From the NCBI RefSeq assembly GCF_000384215.1, contig NZ_KB913032.1, positions 7,463,605-7,527,604 on the forward strand: DNA of 64,000 nt, in the 5' to 3' direction. This stretch comes from Amycolatopsis alba DSM 44262 (GTDB taxonomy: Bacteria; Actinomycetota; Actinomycetes; Mycobacteriales; Pseudonocardiaceae). Positions 17,374-26,412 of this stretch are shown piece by piece (the first letter of the stretch is position 1; each line of letters opens with the position of its first letter). The notes under the pieces were generated by a model, which searched no databases, was not told the DNA's origin, and saw only the letters and a program-made list of their open reading frames with translations. Both the position numbers and the translations under genes were made by a program.

Positions 17374-18813
17374 ATGGCGGAGAAACTCGGCGAATACCGC
17401 CGTAAGCGCAGACCGGGGCGGACTCCGGAACCGCTTCCGGATCGCGACGGGGAGACCGGGGCGGACGATCTCTTCGTCATCCAGGAACACCACGCGAGCA
17501 GCCTGCACTGGGACGTCCGCCTCGAACGGGACGGTGTGCTGGTCTCCTGGGCCGTGCCGAAGGGCCTGCCGATGTCACCGGACCTCGAACGGCTCGCCGT
17601 GCACACCGAGGACCATCCGCTGGAATACCTCACCTTCGAAGGCGAAATACCCGCCGGCGAATACGGCGGTGGCACCATGACGATCTGGGACACCGGCCGG
17701 TACGAAACGCTGCACTTCAACGACCACAAGGTCGAGGTCGTCTTCCACGGGAAACGGGCGCGCGGGAAATACCTGTTCCTCAATGTGAAGAAGGACGGCA
17801 ACGATCGCGGCTGGCTGCTGAAACGGCTCGACCCCGCCGAACCGGGACGCGTGGAACTCCCCTCATTCCTCGCCCCGATGCTGTCCAAACCGGGGCGGCT
17901 CCCCTCGACCGGCGAAGACGCGGAATGGGCTTACGAATTCGACTGGTCCGGGCGCCGCACCCTGATCCGCGTTTCCGGGGGCCGGATCACCGCTTACGAC
18001 GATTCGGGCGACGACGTCACCGGGCTGTACCCCGAGTTCCGCGGTCTGGGCGAGCAGCTCGGTGCCACGGAAGCCTTTCTCGACGGGGAAATCGTCGTCT
18101 TCGACGGCGGGAGGCCGAGTCCGGAGGGGCTCGGGCACCGCGCACGGGCGACGAAGAGTTCCGCGAAACGGCTCATCTCGCGGTATCCGGCGTTCTACCT
18201 GGTCAACGATCTCCTGCATCTGGACGGCCGTCCCTGCGTCGAGTCGCCCTATGTCGACCGGCGGGCGCTCCTCGACACGCTCGACCTCGCCGGTCCGCAC
18301 TGGCAGGTCCCCCGGTTCTACCTCGGGGACGGCGGCGCGGTCGCGCGAGCGGCCAGGGAACACGGGCTCGCCGGTGTGATCGCCAAACGGGCAGGCTCCG
18401 GGTACCACCCTGGAAGGCGTACCGGGGAATGGCTTTCCATCACCGGGGCCAGGGTCCAGCAAGTGGTGCTCGGCGGCTGGCGGCCGGGCGGTGGCAGCCG
18501 GGCGGGCACGTTCAGTTCGCTGCTGCTCGGTGTCCCGCACGAGAACGGGTTGCGGTACATCGGAAACGTCGGTGTCGGCTTCGCCGCCGACGAACTGGAA
18601 GCGCTGTCCCAGCGGCTGTTCCGCTTGGAACGCAAGACTTCCCCGTTCGACTCCGTCCCGGACAAACAGGCACGGGACGCGCACTGGTCGCGGCCCACCA
18701 TCGTCGGCGAGGTCGTCTTCGGCGACTGGACCGACGCGGGCTGCCTGCGCAACCCGCGCTGGCGTGGCCTGCTGCCGGACGTCACCGCCGACGAGGTCGA
18801 ACTCGACGGCTGA
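17374..18813 (+). CDS. LigD-like protein: 3'-phosphoesterase domain fused to a ligase-fold domain lacking the catalytic lysine
   Basis: A 479-residue two-domain protein. Residues about 30-150 are a LigD-type phosphoesterase domain keeping the metal and phosphate residues of Hx5HxDxR (H39, H45, D47, R49), H77 in AVHTEDHPL and Y97. Residues about 165-475 match the ATP-dependent ligase and OB domains, including FLDGEIVVFD and GVIAKRAGSGYHPGRR. At motif I, where LigD has KWDG, this protein has DWSG (residues 190-193), and motif V reads EWLSIT, without the usual lysines. It should not form the ligase-AMP intermediate. No polymerase domain is present. GTG at 17359 is an alternative start. Confidence 0.85.
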   Translation: MAEKLGEYRRKRRPGRTPEPLPDRDGETGADDLFVIQEHHASSLHWDVRLERDGVLVSWAVPKGLPMSPDLERLAVHTEDHPLEYLTFEGEIPAGEYGGGTMTIWDTGRYETLHFNDHKVEVVFHGKRARGKYLFLNVKKDGNDRGWLLKRLDPAEPGRVELPSFLAPMLSKPGRLPSTGEDAEWAYEFDWSGRRTLIRVSGGRITAYDDSGDDVTGLYPEFRGLGEQLGATEAFLDGEIVVFDGGRPSPEGLGHRARATKSSAKRLISRYPAFYLVNDLLHLDGRPCVESPYVDRRALLDTLDLAGPHWQVPRFYLGDGGAVARAAREHGLAGVIAKRAGSGYHPGRRTGEWLSITGARVQQVVLGGWRPGGGSRAGTFSSLLLGVPHENGLRYIGNVGVGFAADELEALSQRLFRLERKTSPFDSVPDKQARDAHWSRPTIVGEVVFGDWTDAGCLRNPRWRGLLPDVTADEVELDG

Positions 18814-18814
18814 C

Positions 18815-19168
18815 CTAGAGCCGCACGTCCTCGACGTCCCGACGCACGTCGAGACCGGCTCCGACCCCGCTGACGTCCAGAATCCGTGACACCAAAGCGG
18901 TTTTCACGATCACCGAGAACCGGGGCGCCGCGGCGTTGGCCTCCTCGAGGGCGTGCAATCCGGCGCAACTGAGGAAACCTACGCCGGAAAGGTCGAGGAT
19001 CACTTGCTTTTCCGTGACACACGCACCGGTCAGCTCGGTGCGGAACCGCCCGATGGTGGCCGCGTCGATCTCCCCCACGGCGGTGAGGACGAGGACGCCG
19101 TCTTCGCGGCGGCTGGGGGTCACGGCCAGGGGCGGCGGTTCGCCGGGTACGCGCTGGCCAGGCAACAT
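18815..19168 (-). CDS. STAS-domain anti-sigma factor antagonist-like protein
   Basis: A 117-residue single STAS domain. The core has VLTAVGEIDAATI and ILDLSGVGFLSCAGLHAL. In SpoIIAA the phosphorylated serine lies in DSSGL; the aligned segment here is LSCAGL, with Cys and Ala at the two serine positions, so switching by phosphorylation is doubtful. ATG at 19168 has GAGAGG upstream; GTG at 19195 is an alternative that would add 9 residues. No anti-sigma or sigma gene is adjacent. It ends 1 bp from the convergent LigD-like gene. Confidence 0.8.
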   Translation of the reverse strand: MLPGQRVPGEPPPLAVTPSRREDGVLVLTAVGEIDAATIGRFRTELTGACVTEKQVILDLSGVGFLSCAGLHALEEANAAAPRFSVIVKTALVSRILDVSGVGAGLDVRRDVEDVRL

Positions 19169-19243
19169 TGGGGGCGCCTCTCTCCAGACCACCAAGTCCC
19201 CTCGACGGTACTCACCAGCGGCGAGAGGTCAACCCGGCCTACC

Positions 19244-20752
19244 TCATTTGAGCCATTTCGGACGAGAACCTTTGCTTACCCGTTGCCATTCCCCGGCGAA
19301 GCGCCGGTGCGCGGCCTCGGCGGCGGCGACGGAGCGCCCGTGCAGGAGACCGTAGGTGAAAGCGTTTTCGGCCTCGGCGTAGGCGCGGAGACCGAGAAGG
19401 CGCAAGACCTCACGGGTGACCACGACGTCGTGATGCGTACCGAGGGTGGTCTGCACCGCCTTGACGTTCTTTCGCCATTTTCGAAGCTTCTTGCCGGTCA
19501 CCGGCCTGACCGCGTCCGCGGCGTACCGGGCACGCTTCGCCTTCTTGCGCACCTCGTGCAACGCGGCGTCCAGCTCCGCTCCGGGCTCCAGCTCACTCGC
19601 CACCGCGACTGCCTTGCGCAGCTTCCGGTCCGAACGCGCGACCGCCTTGCGCAGTTCCTCCTTGCCGTCCTTGATCTTCCGCGGTTTGGCGACAAGCTTT
19701 TCCAGTGATCGCAACAGGTCCGTGTACCGCTTGCTGTCGAGCGCCCGGACCGCCCGCGCCTTGGCGTCTTCGGCCTCGCGCGCTAAGTGCCGCGTCATCA
19801 GCTGCCCGACGTTGCCCAGCACCAGTTCGGCCGGAAGCGCCCCGACCTCGGCGTGCAGCCGAGCGGCCATCACTTCGTTGTCCCTCGCGGGCCCGAGCTC
19901 GCCGCCGAGCCAGCGGAGTTCGGCGGCGAGCTCGTCCGCGACGTCGGCGTCGAAAGAGCGACGGAAAGTTCTCAAGCCGCTTCGCAGCCGCCTGCTCGCG
20001 ACCCGCATCTGGTGCACCGCGTCCTCGACGTCCCGGCGGACCCCGATGTCGTTGCGGCGCAGCACGGCGAGCTGCTCCGCGAAGTGGTCCGCCAGTACCG
20101 AGCCGGACGCTCCCCTGGCCGACGGCACGAGCTCATCGGTCAGCCGCCGGAGCTTCGACGGCCACCTCGACCGCTCCGCGCCCGCCTTCACGACGGCCCG
20201 GTCCAGGCTGTCGAGCACTTCGGGATCGGTGCCGGGCGAAAGTTCGATCTCGATCTCCCGCCAGCGGTCGAGGTGCGCTTTCTCCCCGCCCGCCTCGCCG
20301 GTGACGACGTCGTCGGTCAGTGTCGCGACCTCGTTCCCCTTCGCGTCGAGCAGGGCATACGACGTGCGTTCGGTGCGCAGGTGCGCGGCCTGGACGAGTT
20401 CGGCGCCGAGCGTATGTGCCCGGACCAACCTCGCCAGCGCGCCGGGCACCTTGTCCGGCTTGCCCGACAGCGGGAGGCGGAGTTCCTCGCGCTTGTCCGC
20501 ACTGACCGGGAGTTTGAGATGCCAGCCTTCGTCGCTTCCGCCAAGCCGTCGCCGTAGCGTGATGCCCGCCTGCGCGAGCCGGAAGTCCGCGGTGTCGAAG
20601 TACGTGGCGTCGAGGACGTCGACCCGCGGATCGGCTTGGTTCGTCACGGGACCGGCCGGGACCAGCGGCGGGATCGGCCTGTCCGCCGCCAGGTCGTACT
20701 TCCGCTCGATCTCCGCCTCGGCGACCGGGACACCGTCCTGCGTCTTCGTCAC
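19244..20752 (-). CDS. CYTH and CHAD domain protein
   Basis: A 502-residue protein with an N-terminal CYTH domain (EIERKYDL, the ExExK-type motif, residues about 13-20) and a C-terminal CHAD domain from about residue 215. The CHAD part is helical and rich in Arg, Lys and His (HQMRVASRRLRSGLRTFRR). CYTH domains bind triphosphates, CHAD domains bind polyphosphate, and the fused forms are often near polyphosphate genes, which are absent here. Two GTG codons are in tandem after AAGGAGGA; the second gives better spacing. Confidence 0.92.
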   Translation of the reverse strand: MTKTQDGVPVAEAEIERKYDLAADRPIPPLVPAGPVTNQADPRVDVLDATYFDTADFRLAQAGITLRRRLGGSDEGWHLKLPVSADKREELRLPLSGKPDKVPGALARLVRAHTLGAELVQAAHLRTERTSYALLDAKGNEVATLTDDVVTGEAGGEKAHLDRWREIEIELSPGTDPEVLDSLDRAVVKAGAERSRWPSKLRRLTDELVPSARGASGSVLADHFAEQLAVLRRNDIGVRRDVEDAVHQMRVASRRLRSGLRTFRRSFDADVADELAAELRWLGGELGPARDNEVMAARLHAEVGALPAELVLGNVGQLMTRHLAREAEDAKARAVRALDSKRYTDLLRSLEKLVAKPRKIKDGKEELRKAVARSDRKLRKAVAVASELEPGAELDAALHEVRKKAKRARYAADAVRPVTGKKLRKWRKNVKAVQTTLGTHHDVVVTREVLRLLGLRAYAEAENAFTYGLLHGRSVAAAEAAHRRFAGEWQRVSKGSRPKWLK

Positions 20753-20822
20753 CACGTCCTCCTTCTCCTCGGCTACCCGGAACGACTGCCCCGTGAAGCG
20801 GCTGCGGGAAACCCCATCGGGG

Positions 20823-21680
20823 TCACTCGTCCATCCGGTCGTACCGGTCCGCCCATTCGGCGAGTGTCTGACGCGATCTCTCCTCGGTCAGGGTATCGCT
20901 TTCGAGCCGGGCGACGAGCGAATAATACGCCTCGACCGCGACCCGATCGTCGATGAACACTCCGGCGGCATAGGAATCCGTGTACACCACCGCCGGATGC
21001 TCCGCGAATTCCATGATGGTGAAGGAATTCTCGATTGTTCTGCTCACTTCGTTGCTTTCGGGGACGATACGGATGGAGCAATAGGGCAGGTTCGCCGACA
21101 GGACGAGGTGGAGCAGCTGCTCGTGCATGACACGGGGACCGCCGATCACCGAACGCAACGCGCGCTCGTGGATGTGGAACCGGCACCGCGGCGGGCGGTC
21201 CCGGTGCAGCAGCCGCTGCCGGTCCAGCCGGGCGTTCACGACCTGGTCCAGCTGAGCCTGGTCACGGTTGCCGATCAGTTCGTAGGCGGTGCGGGCGTAG
21301 GGCTCGGTCTGCAGCAACCCCGGGAGCGTCAACGACTCGTAGCGCACGATGGTGTGCGCGAGATCCTCTTGGATGGCCAGGGATTTCATCGGATCGACGA
21401 GCTCGTCGAAGTACGGTCGCACCCAGTACAGGTCTCCGCCGGGCTGCGTCAGTTCCAGCAACAGGTCACGCTCGGGCTCCGCCTCGCCACAGCTCGCGAG
21501 ATACAGCGCCGCGTCCACCACGGACAGCTCGCGCAGCCCCTGTTCCCACCTCGTGACCTTGCTCTGCAACCAGCCGTTACGGCGGCTGACGTCGGCTCCG
21601 CTGAAGTGCCTGCGCTGCCGGAACGCCTTCATGCGGTGGCCCAGTTCACGGGTCCGCGCCGTCGAATCCTTCTCAACCAT
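20823..21680 (-). CDS. XRE-type helix-turn-helix regulator with DUF5753
   Basis: A 285-residue protein. An N-terminal HTH (about residues 9-60, MKAFRQRRHFSGADVSRRNG) is followed by a DUF5753 domain that includes PGLLQTEPYARTAY and a C-terminal AGVFIDDRVAVEAYYSL segment. Such regulators abound in streptomycetes and relatives and are usually paired with a small DUF397 gene; none was found nearby. No Shine-Dalgarno sequence precedes the ATG at 21680; TACTTT lies 7 bases upstream, which suits a leaderless start. Confidence 0.88.
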   Translation of the reverse strand: MVEKDSTARTRELGHRMKAFRQRRHFSGADVSRRNGWLQSKVTRWEQGLRELSVVDAALYLASCGEAEPERDLLLELTQPGGDLYWVRPYFDELVDPMKSLAIQEDLAHTIVRYESLTLPGLLQTEPYARTAYELIGNRDQAQLDQVVNARLDRQRLLHRDRPPRCRFHIHERALRSVIGGPRVMHEQLLHLVLSANLPYCSIRIVPESNEVSRTIENSFTIMEFAEHPAVVYTDSYAAGVFIDDRVAVEAYYSLVARLESDTLTEERSRQTLAEWADRYDRMDE

Positions 21681-22073
21681 GCGGGACAAAGTAGAGCGGA
21701 ACCGCGGCCGCGCAGTGATTGCCACGCGGTAATTCACCTCAACTGCTGATAACTTGCGCTCGCGCATTCCCTCGAAACACTGCTTCGCGAGCGAAGCACC
21801 TTCGCACGCGAAGGGTACTTAAGTTTATAGCGGAAGAATGAAATGCGATCCACCATTCAGAAGTGCAATTATTGCGCCCCCGCGAGCCTCCTCACTGCGG
21901 GACTGTCCGTGAAGGCCTCCTTGAGGGACTCTGAGTCCCTCAAGGAGGCCTTCACGGACAGCGGAGGGCCACTCCCGGCGAGCGGTGACATGGGCTTTGA
22001 GGCTTTGGTGGGCGAAAAGCAGGTCAAAGCGCGCGAAGTTTCAACCGAGACATCAACGATACGCTTGAACCTC
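21681..22073. other. Intergenic region between divergent genes
   Basis: A 393-bp gap between the XRE-DUF5753 start and the esterase start. It contains the 55-bp palindrome at 21905-21959, a short AT-richer stretch near 21820-21845, and TACGCT (22060-22065) 8 bases before the esterase ATG, a probable -10 box for a leaderless message. A plus-strand open frame beginning at 21843 runs through the palindrome and is not believed to be translated. Confidence 0.6.
21905..21959. repeat. Perfect 55-bp palindrome, identical to 3761-3815
   Basis: Arms 21905-21931 and 21933-21959 are perfectly complementary (27 bp) around a central T. All 55 bases match the copy at 3761-3815. Here it lies between divergent genes, a position where a terminator would not be expected. 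Confidence 0.95.
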
Positions 22074-23186
22074 ATGAGTCAAGACATCCGAGACTTCGTG
22101 ACCCCCTCCTGCGACCTGCTGGGCCTGGGCGAACCGACACACGCGACGCCGGTGTTCGCCGAGGTCCGCAACGAGTTGTTCGCCCAGCTGGTCGACCGCG
22201 GCTTCCGCTCGATCGCGCTCGAAACCGATCGCGTGGCCGCGCTCGTCGCGAACGACTACGTCCTGCACGGCACCGGATCGCTCGACCTCGCGATGAGCGA
22301 AGGCTTCACACACGTCTTCGGCACCGTCGACGCGAACAGGCGCCTGATCGCCTGGATGCGCGAGTACAACCACCACCGCCCGCCCGCGGAACGACTCTCG
22401 TTCCACGGCTTCGACACCCAGACCGAGAACACCTCGGCGCCCAGCCCGCGGCGCTATCTCGAATACGCCCGCGACTTCCTGGAACTCGACGTGGACATCG
22501 CGGGCCCCGCCGGTGACGACGAGCGTTGGAGTCGCACGGAAGCGGTCATGGACGCGGCTTCGTCGGTCGGCGCCACGGCCGACGCCTATCGGCTGCGCGC
22601 GATCGCGGCCGAACTGCTCGCCGCGCTCCGTTCGCGGAAACCGGTCACGGACGCGTGGTCGCGGGCTGAGATCCACCTCATGGCGGGGATCGATCTGCTG
22701 CGCTACCACCGGCAATGCGCCGAACCCCTCGAACCGGGCGAGCGGTACATGCCACTGGTCGCGACCAGGGACGCCATCATGGCGCGAAATCTGCTGGACA
22801 TCCGGGCCGCCGAAGCCTGCCGGGGCAGGACGCTGGTCTTCGCGCACAATCTCCATCTGCGCCGCCAGGCGAGCACGATGCACGTCGCCGGGACGGAAAC
22901 CACCTGGTTCCCCGCCGGCGCGCTGGTGGCCCCGCTGCTCGGCGATCGCTACACCTTCGTCGTCACCAGCCTCGGCCGAAGCGAGGCCATAGCGCTTCAA
23001 GAGCCTGAGGCCGACACCTACGAAGGTTTCCTGCAGAAGCACGTCACCACGGCTTGGGGGCTGCTCACCGCCTCCGACGTCCCTCCGGCGGATGTCCGGA
23101 CCGATCCCGTTCCGCGACAGGGCTACTTCCCGCTCGACCAAGGGATCCTCGACGACGCGGAGACGGTTCTGCACGTCCGCGGCTAG
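22074..23186 (+). CDS. Erythromycin esterase-family protein
   Basis: A 370-residue protein of the EreA/EreB-like superfamily. GEPTHAT near residue 18 aligns with the GExTHG segment that holds the catalytic Glu and His in EreB; GFDTQTENTS and FAHNLHLRR correspond to later family motifs. Members open macrolide lactones or act on other esters; many actinobacterial copies have unknown targets. The ATG at 22074 begins where homology begins; an in-frame start at 21843 would translate the palindrome. It is convergent with the AfsR-like gene. Confidence 0.85.
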   Translation: MSQDIRDFVTPSCDLLGLGEPTHATPVFAEVRNELFAQLVDRGFRSIALETDRVAALVANDYVLHGTGSLDLAMSEGFTHVFGTVDANRRLIAWMREYNHHRPPAERLSFHGFDTQTENTSAPSPRRYLEYARDFLELDVDIAGPAGDDERWSRTEAVMDAASSVGATADAYRLRAIAAELLAALRSRKPVTDAWSRAEIHLMAGIDLLRYHRQCAEPLEPGERYMPLVATRDAIMARNLLDIRAAEACRGRTLVFAHNLHLRRQASTMHVAGTETTWFPAGALVAPLLGDRYTFVVTSLGRSEAIALQEPEADTYEGFLQKHVTTAWGLLTASDVPPADVRTDPVPRQGYFPLDQGILDDAETVLHVRG

Positions 23187-23194
23187 CCTTCGAA

Positions 23195-23232
23195 CCGGGT
23201 GACGCCTCCTGCCCTCGGAAGGCGTCACCCGG
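23195..23232. terminator. Hairpin after the esterase gene
   Basis: Perfect 12-bp arms CCGGGTGACGCC (23195-23206 and 23221-23232) with a 14-base loop, 8 bp after the stop codon and between convergent genes. No T-run follows. Confidence 0.65.
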
Positions 23233-23359
23233 TCACGAGCACGCGCCGCCACCCCCAGTCCCGCGTTCGGGACGGCGCGAAGTCCGCTCACATGAGCGAG
23301 AGTCAACACGCCGGTGCCATAACTTCGCCAAACGCGGCGGCCGGTGATCTCTCGCCGGG

Positions 23360-26326
23360 CTAGGCCTGCGTCGCCCCGAAGCGGATCTTCGTCAAGGCTT
23401 CACGAGCACGGTCACGCTGGCGTCCGCCACCGTCGACGGCGGAAAGGTCCTGGAGCGCCCGCAGTTCCCACACCGGGAATCCCAGCTCACGGAACAGTCC
23501 CGCGGCCGTGCGAAGCCCTTCGACGGCTTCGGTCGTGACGCCTTCGTCGGCCCGTAGACGCCCGAAGCTGAGCAAGGCGTATCCGCCGCCTCGGCGGTCA
23601 CCGAGTTCGCGGAACGTGCTCATCGCGAGCCGCAGGTGCTCCGCCGCGCGGCCGTGCTCGCCCGCAAGCCGCAGGGATTCGCCGAAACTCCGATGCGTGT
23701 ACGCGGCCGCGTGCCGGTGCCCGACGTACTCGAACAGCTCCAGTGACCGGGAGAGACAGATTTCGCTCTCCCCGGCGTCGCCTGCTTTCGCGTGGAGATC
23801 GCCGAGACTGCGGAGGACATGCGCCTCCCAGTGACGTTCACGCGAGCTCCGGGTGCCGGTCAACGCGCTCGCCAGCAGCTCGCCGGCCTCGTCCATCCGG
23901 CCGTGCCGCCGCAGGACGTCGGCGTACCGCTTGGCGGACCGGTCGTGCTGCCGCCCGTCCTCGCAATGCAGCGAAAGCAGCAGACTCGCCTCGAAGCATT
24001 CCTTCGCCCGCCCGGAGTCACCGAGATCGTCCCAGAGCGAGCCGAACTGCGCCGACGCCATCGCCTGACCGGCGAGGTCACCGCACTCCCGCAACAGGTC
24101 CAGGGCCTCCCGCAGCGCGTCGACCGCCGAGTGGGTCCGGCCGGAATCCGCGTCGACGTCGGCGAGCGCGACGAGCGCGGCCCCGGTCCCCCGCGGATCG
24201 CCCGAAGTACGGAATCGGCCCTCTGCCAGCGAGAAACACGTCCTCGCCCGCGCCAGATCCCCCGCGTCGGCGTGGGAATGGCCGAGCTTCAGCAGTTTCC
24301 CCGCCTCGGCGGGGACGTCGAGGCGATCACGCGCGATGCCGAACCCGAGCCAGGCCGGGGAACCGCCGTTCCGAGCGCCGACGAGATCGGTGTAGGCGTC
24401 GGCCAGCCGCGCGGTCAGCCCGGTCCAGCCGTGGCTTTTCGCGGTCCGGACGGCGAGCGCCAGGTTCACCTTCTCCGAGGCGCGCCAGCCGATCGGATCG
24501 GCCGCGACCCGGTCCGAGGCCGCCATCGGGACGCCAGCCAGCCGAGGTGGCGGATAATCGGCGCCGAGCGCGGCGGCAGCGTGTTCGGCCAAAGCCGCCG
24601 TGACCGTCAGCGCACGCTTGAGAGCTCCTGGGTCCTGCGGTTCCCGGAGCGCGAGCCTGGCCAGACCCGGCAGCCGGTACCGAGGGAAACCGGCCTGATC
24701 CGGCTCGGCGTGGAGCAGATGATCGTCCACCAGTTCGTCGAGCAGCTCGCCCGCCTCGCGGGACGAAACGCCCAGCAGGGCCGCCGCGAACCAGTCCGCG
24801 ATCTCGGTCGCGCCGGGGAAAGTGAGCAACCGCAAGGAATTTCGCTGCCTCGGTGAAAGCTCGGCGAGGGCTTCGGCGAGCACGGGGCGAACGGCCAGGT
24901 CTCCGACGGCGAGTTCGTCAAGGCGCAGGCGCTCGTTCTCCAGGCGCGTCGCGAACTCGGCGACGCTCACTCTCGATCGCTGCAGCAGCTTCATCCCCGC
25001 GATCCGCACCGCCAGCGCGAGCCCGTCGCAGCAGGCCAGCACCCGCCGGACGGCGTCGGGTTCGGCCGACAACCGGCTCTCCCCGGCGATCGCGCCGAGC
25101 AGTGCCCGCGATTCCGCGCCGGGCAGCGCGCCGACCTCGACCGGCCTCGCCCCGGCGAGCCCGGCCAGCCGACGCCGCGTCGTGACGATCGTGGCGCAGC
25201 CGGGACCGCTCGGCAGCAGCGGCCGCACCTCCGCCTCGGACCGGCAGTTCTCGAGGATCACCAGCAGCCGCCGGTCCGCGGTATGGCGCTGCCACAACGA
25301 GATCAGCCCGGCACGGTCGGCGGGGAGTTCGGCTTCCGCCAGGCCGAGCGCACGGAGGAACGCGGCGAGCACGTCGCCACTCGCCCGCAGGTCGGCGACG
25401 AGCTGACCGTCCGGGAACCGCTTGCGCGCCCGCCACGCGGCTTGGACGGCCAGCGCGCTCTTGCCCGCTCCCGCCGCGCCGTGCAGCACGACCGGCGCGG
25501 AAGTCCGCAGTGCTCGTCCGACCTCCGCGAGTTCCCGTGCCCTGCCGGTGAAATCCGGCGTCGCCGGGGGAAGACCGCACGGCGGTCCCCCGGCCGACCA
25601 GCCGGTTCCGGCGATCCGGTGATGGATCGCGAGCAGGCTTTCCCCCGGTGAGACGCCGGCGTGCGCCCACAGCGCGTGGCGGCACCGGTCGAGCACGGCC
25701 AAGGCCGCGTCCCGCCGCCCGAGTCCTTGCAACGCCTCGGCCAGCCACCCGGCGAAGCGCTCGTCACCCGGCCGGGTGGCCAGTTCCGGTCCCAACCGCT
25801 CGGCGACCGCCTTGTGGTCACCGGCCGCCAGCTCCAGCTCCACGAGCTTGCCCAGTACCGAACACCGCTGGTCCTCGAGCCACAGCCGGTGCGCCTCCAC
25901 CAGCGGACCGGCCGGAACGTCGGCGAACGCCCGGCCGCGCCACAACCCCAGCGCCCGTTCGAGCAGTGTCCTGCGCTCACCACCGGCCGCCGTCGCGGCC
26001 GCCGCGACCAGCTCGGAGAAGCCGGTGACGTCCAGCTCCCCTTCCGCAACCGTCAGCCGGTAGCCGCCCAGCCCGGACCGCAGCCGCTGCCGGACGTCGT
26101 CCGACGGCAATCCGGGTGACAACGCCTTGCGCAGCTTGGAAATCGCCATCTGCACGACCGCGGCGGCACTCGACGGCGGGTCCTGCGGCCAGAGTTCGTC
26201 CACCAGCGTGTCCCGGTGGACGAACTCGTTCGGCCGGGTCAGGAGCACCGCGAGCACCCGACGGGGCTGAGCCGCCGACGGGAGCTGGACCGAGGCCCCG
26301 AGCGGGCCGAGCACTGTGAACTCCAC
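23360..26326 (-). CDS. AfsR/SARP-family regulator (HTH-BTAD-NB-ARC-TPR)
   Basis: A 988-residue regulator. Residues about 1-95 form the OmpR-like winged helix (VHRDTLVDELWP), about 96-240 the bacterial transcriptional activation domain, and about 255-560 an NB-ARC ATPase with Walker A HGAAGAGKSAL (about 282-292). The rest is a TPR array. Such proteins activate secondary-metabolite or morphological genes after nucleotide and ligand sensing. No biosynthetic cluster is adjacent; the neighbours are the esterase homologue and the DJ-1/GlxA pair, so its targets are probably elsewhere. Confidence 0.93.
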   Translation of the reverse strand: MEFTVLGPLGASVQLPSAAQPRRVLAVLLTRPNEFVHRDTLVDELWPQDPPSSAAAVVQMAISKLRKALSPGLPSDDVRQRLRSGLGGYRLTVAEGELDVTGFSELVAAAATAAGGERRTLLERALGLWRGRAFADVPAGPLVEAHRLWLEDQRCSVLGKLVELELAAGDHKAVAERLGPELATRPGDERFAGWLAEALQGLGRRDAALAVLDRCRHALWAHAGVSPGESLLAIHHRIAGTGWSAGGPPCGLPPATPDFTGRARELAEVGRALRTSAPVVLHGAAGAGKSALAVQAAWRARKRFPDGQLVADLRASGDVLAAFLRALGLAEAELPADRAGLISLWQRHTADRRLLVILENCRSEAEVRPLLPSGPGCATIVTTRRRLAGLAGARPVEVGALPGAESRALLGAIAGESRLSAEPDAVRRVLACCDGLALAVRIAGMKLLQRSRVSVAEFATRLENERLRLDELAVGDLAVRPVLAEALAELSPRQRNSLRLLTFPGATEIADWFAAALLGVSSREAGELLDELVDDHLLHAEPDQAGFPRYRLPGLARLALREPQDPGALKRALTVTAALAEHAAAALGADYPPPRLAGVPMAASDRVAADPIGWRASEKVNLALAVRTAKSHGWTGLTARLADAYTDLVGARNGGSPAWLGFGIARDRLDVPAEAGKLLKLGHSHADAGDLARARTCFSLAEGRFRTSGDPRGTGAALVALADVDADSGRTHSAVDALREALDLLRECGDLAGQAMASAQFGSLWDDLGDSGRAKECFEASLLLSLHCEDGRQHDRSAKRYADVLRRHGRMDEAGELLASALTGTRSSRERHWEAHVLRSLGDLHAKAGDAGESEICLSRSLELFEYVGHRHAAAYTHRSFGESLRLAGEHGRAAEHLRLAMSTFRELGDRRGGGYALLSFGRLRADEGVTTEAVEGLRTAAGLFRELGFPVWELRALQDLSAVDGGGRQRDRAREALTKIRFGATQA

Positions 26327-26412
26327 GAACCACCTATCACCTGGACGGATGCCCAGAATGTAACCCGGCGCAGTCCCCGTTTCGGCGGTTTCTCACCCGG
26401 ATGGCCGTCCCC

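Noticed and set aside
21843..22073. N-terminal extension of the esterase frame
   Set aside because: The extra 77 residues translate a perfect palindrome and have no homology; the conserved start and -10 box point to 22074.
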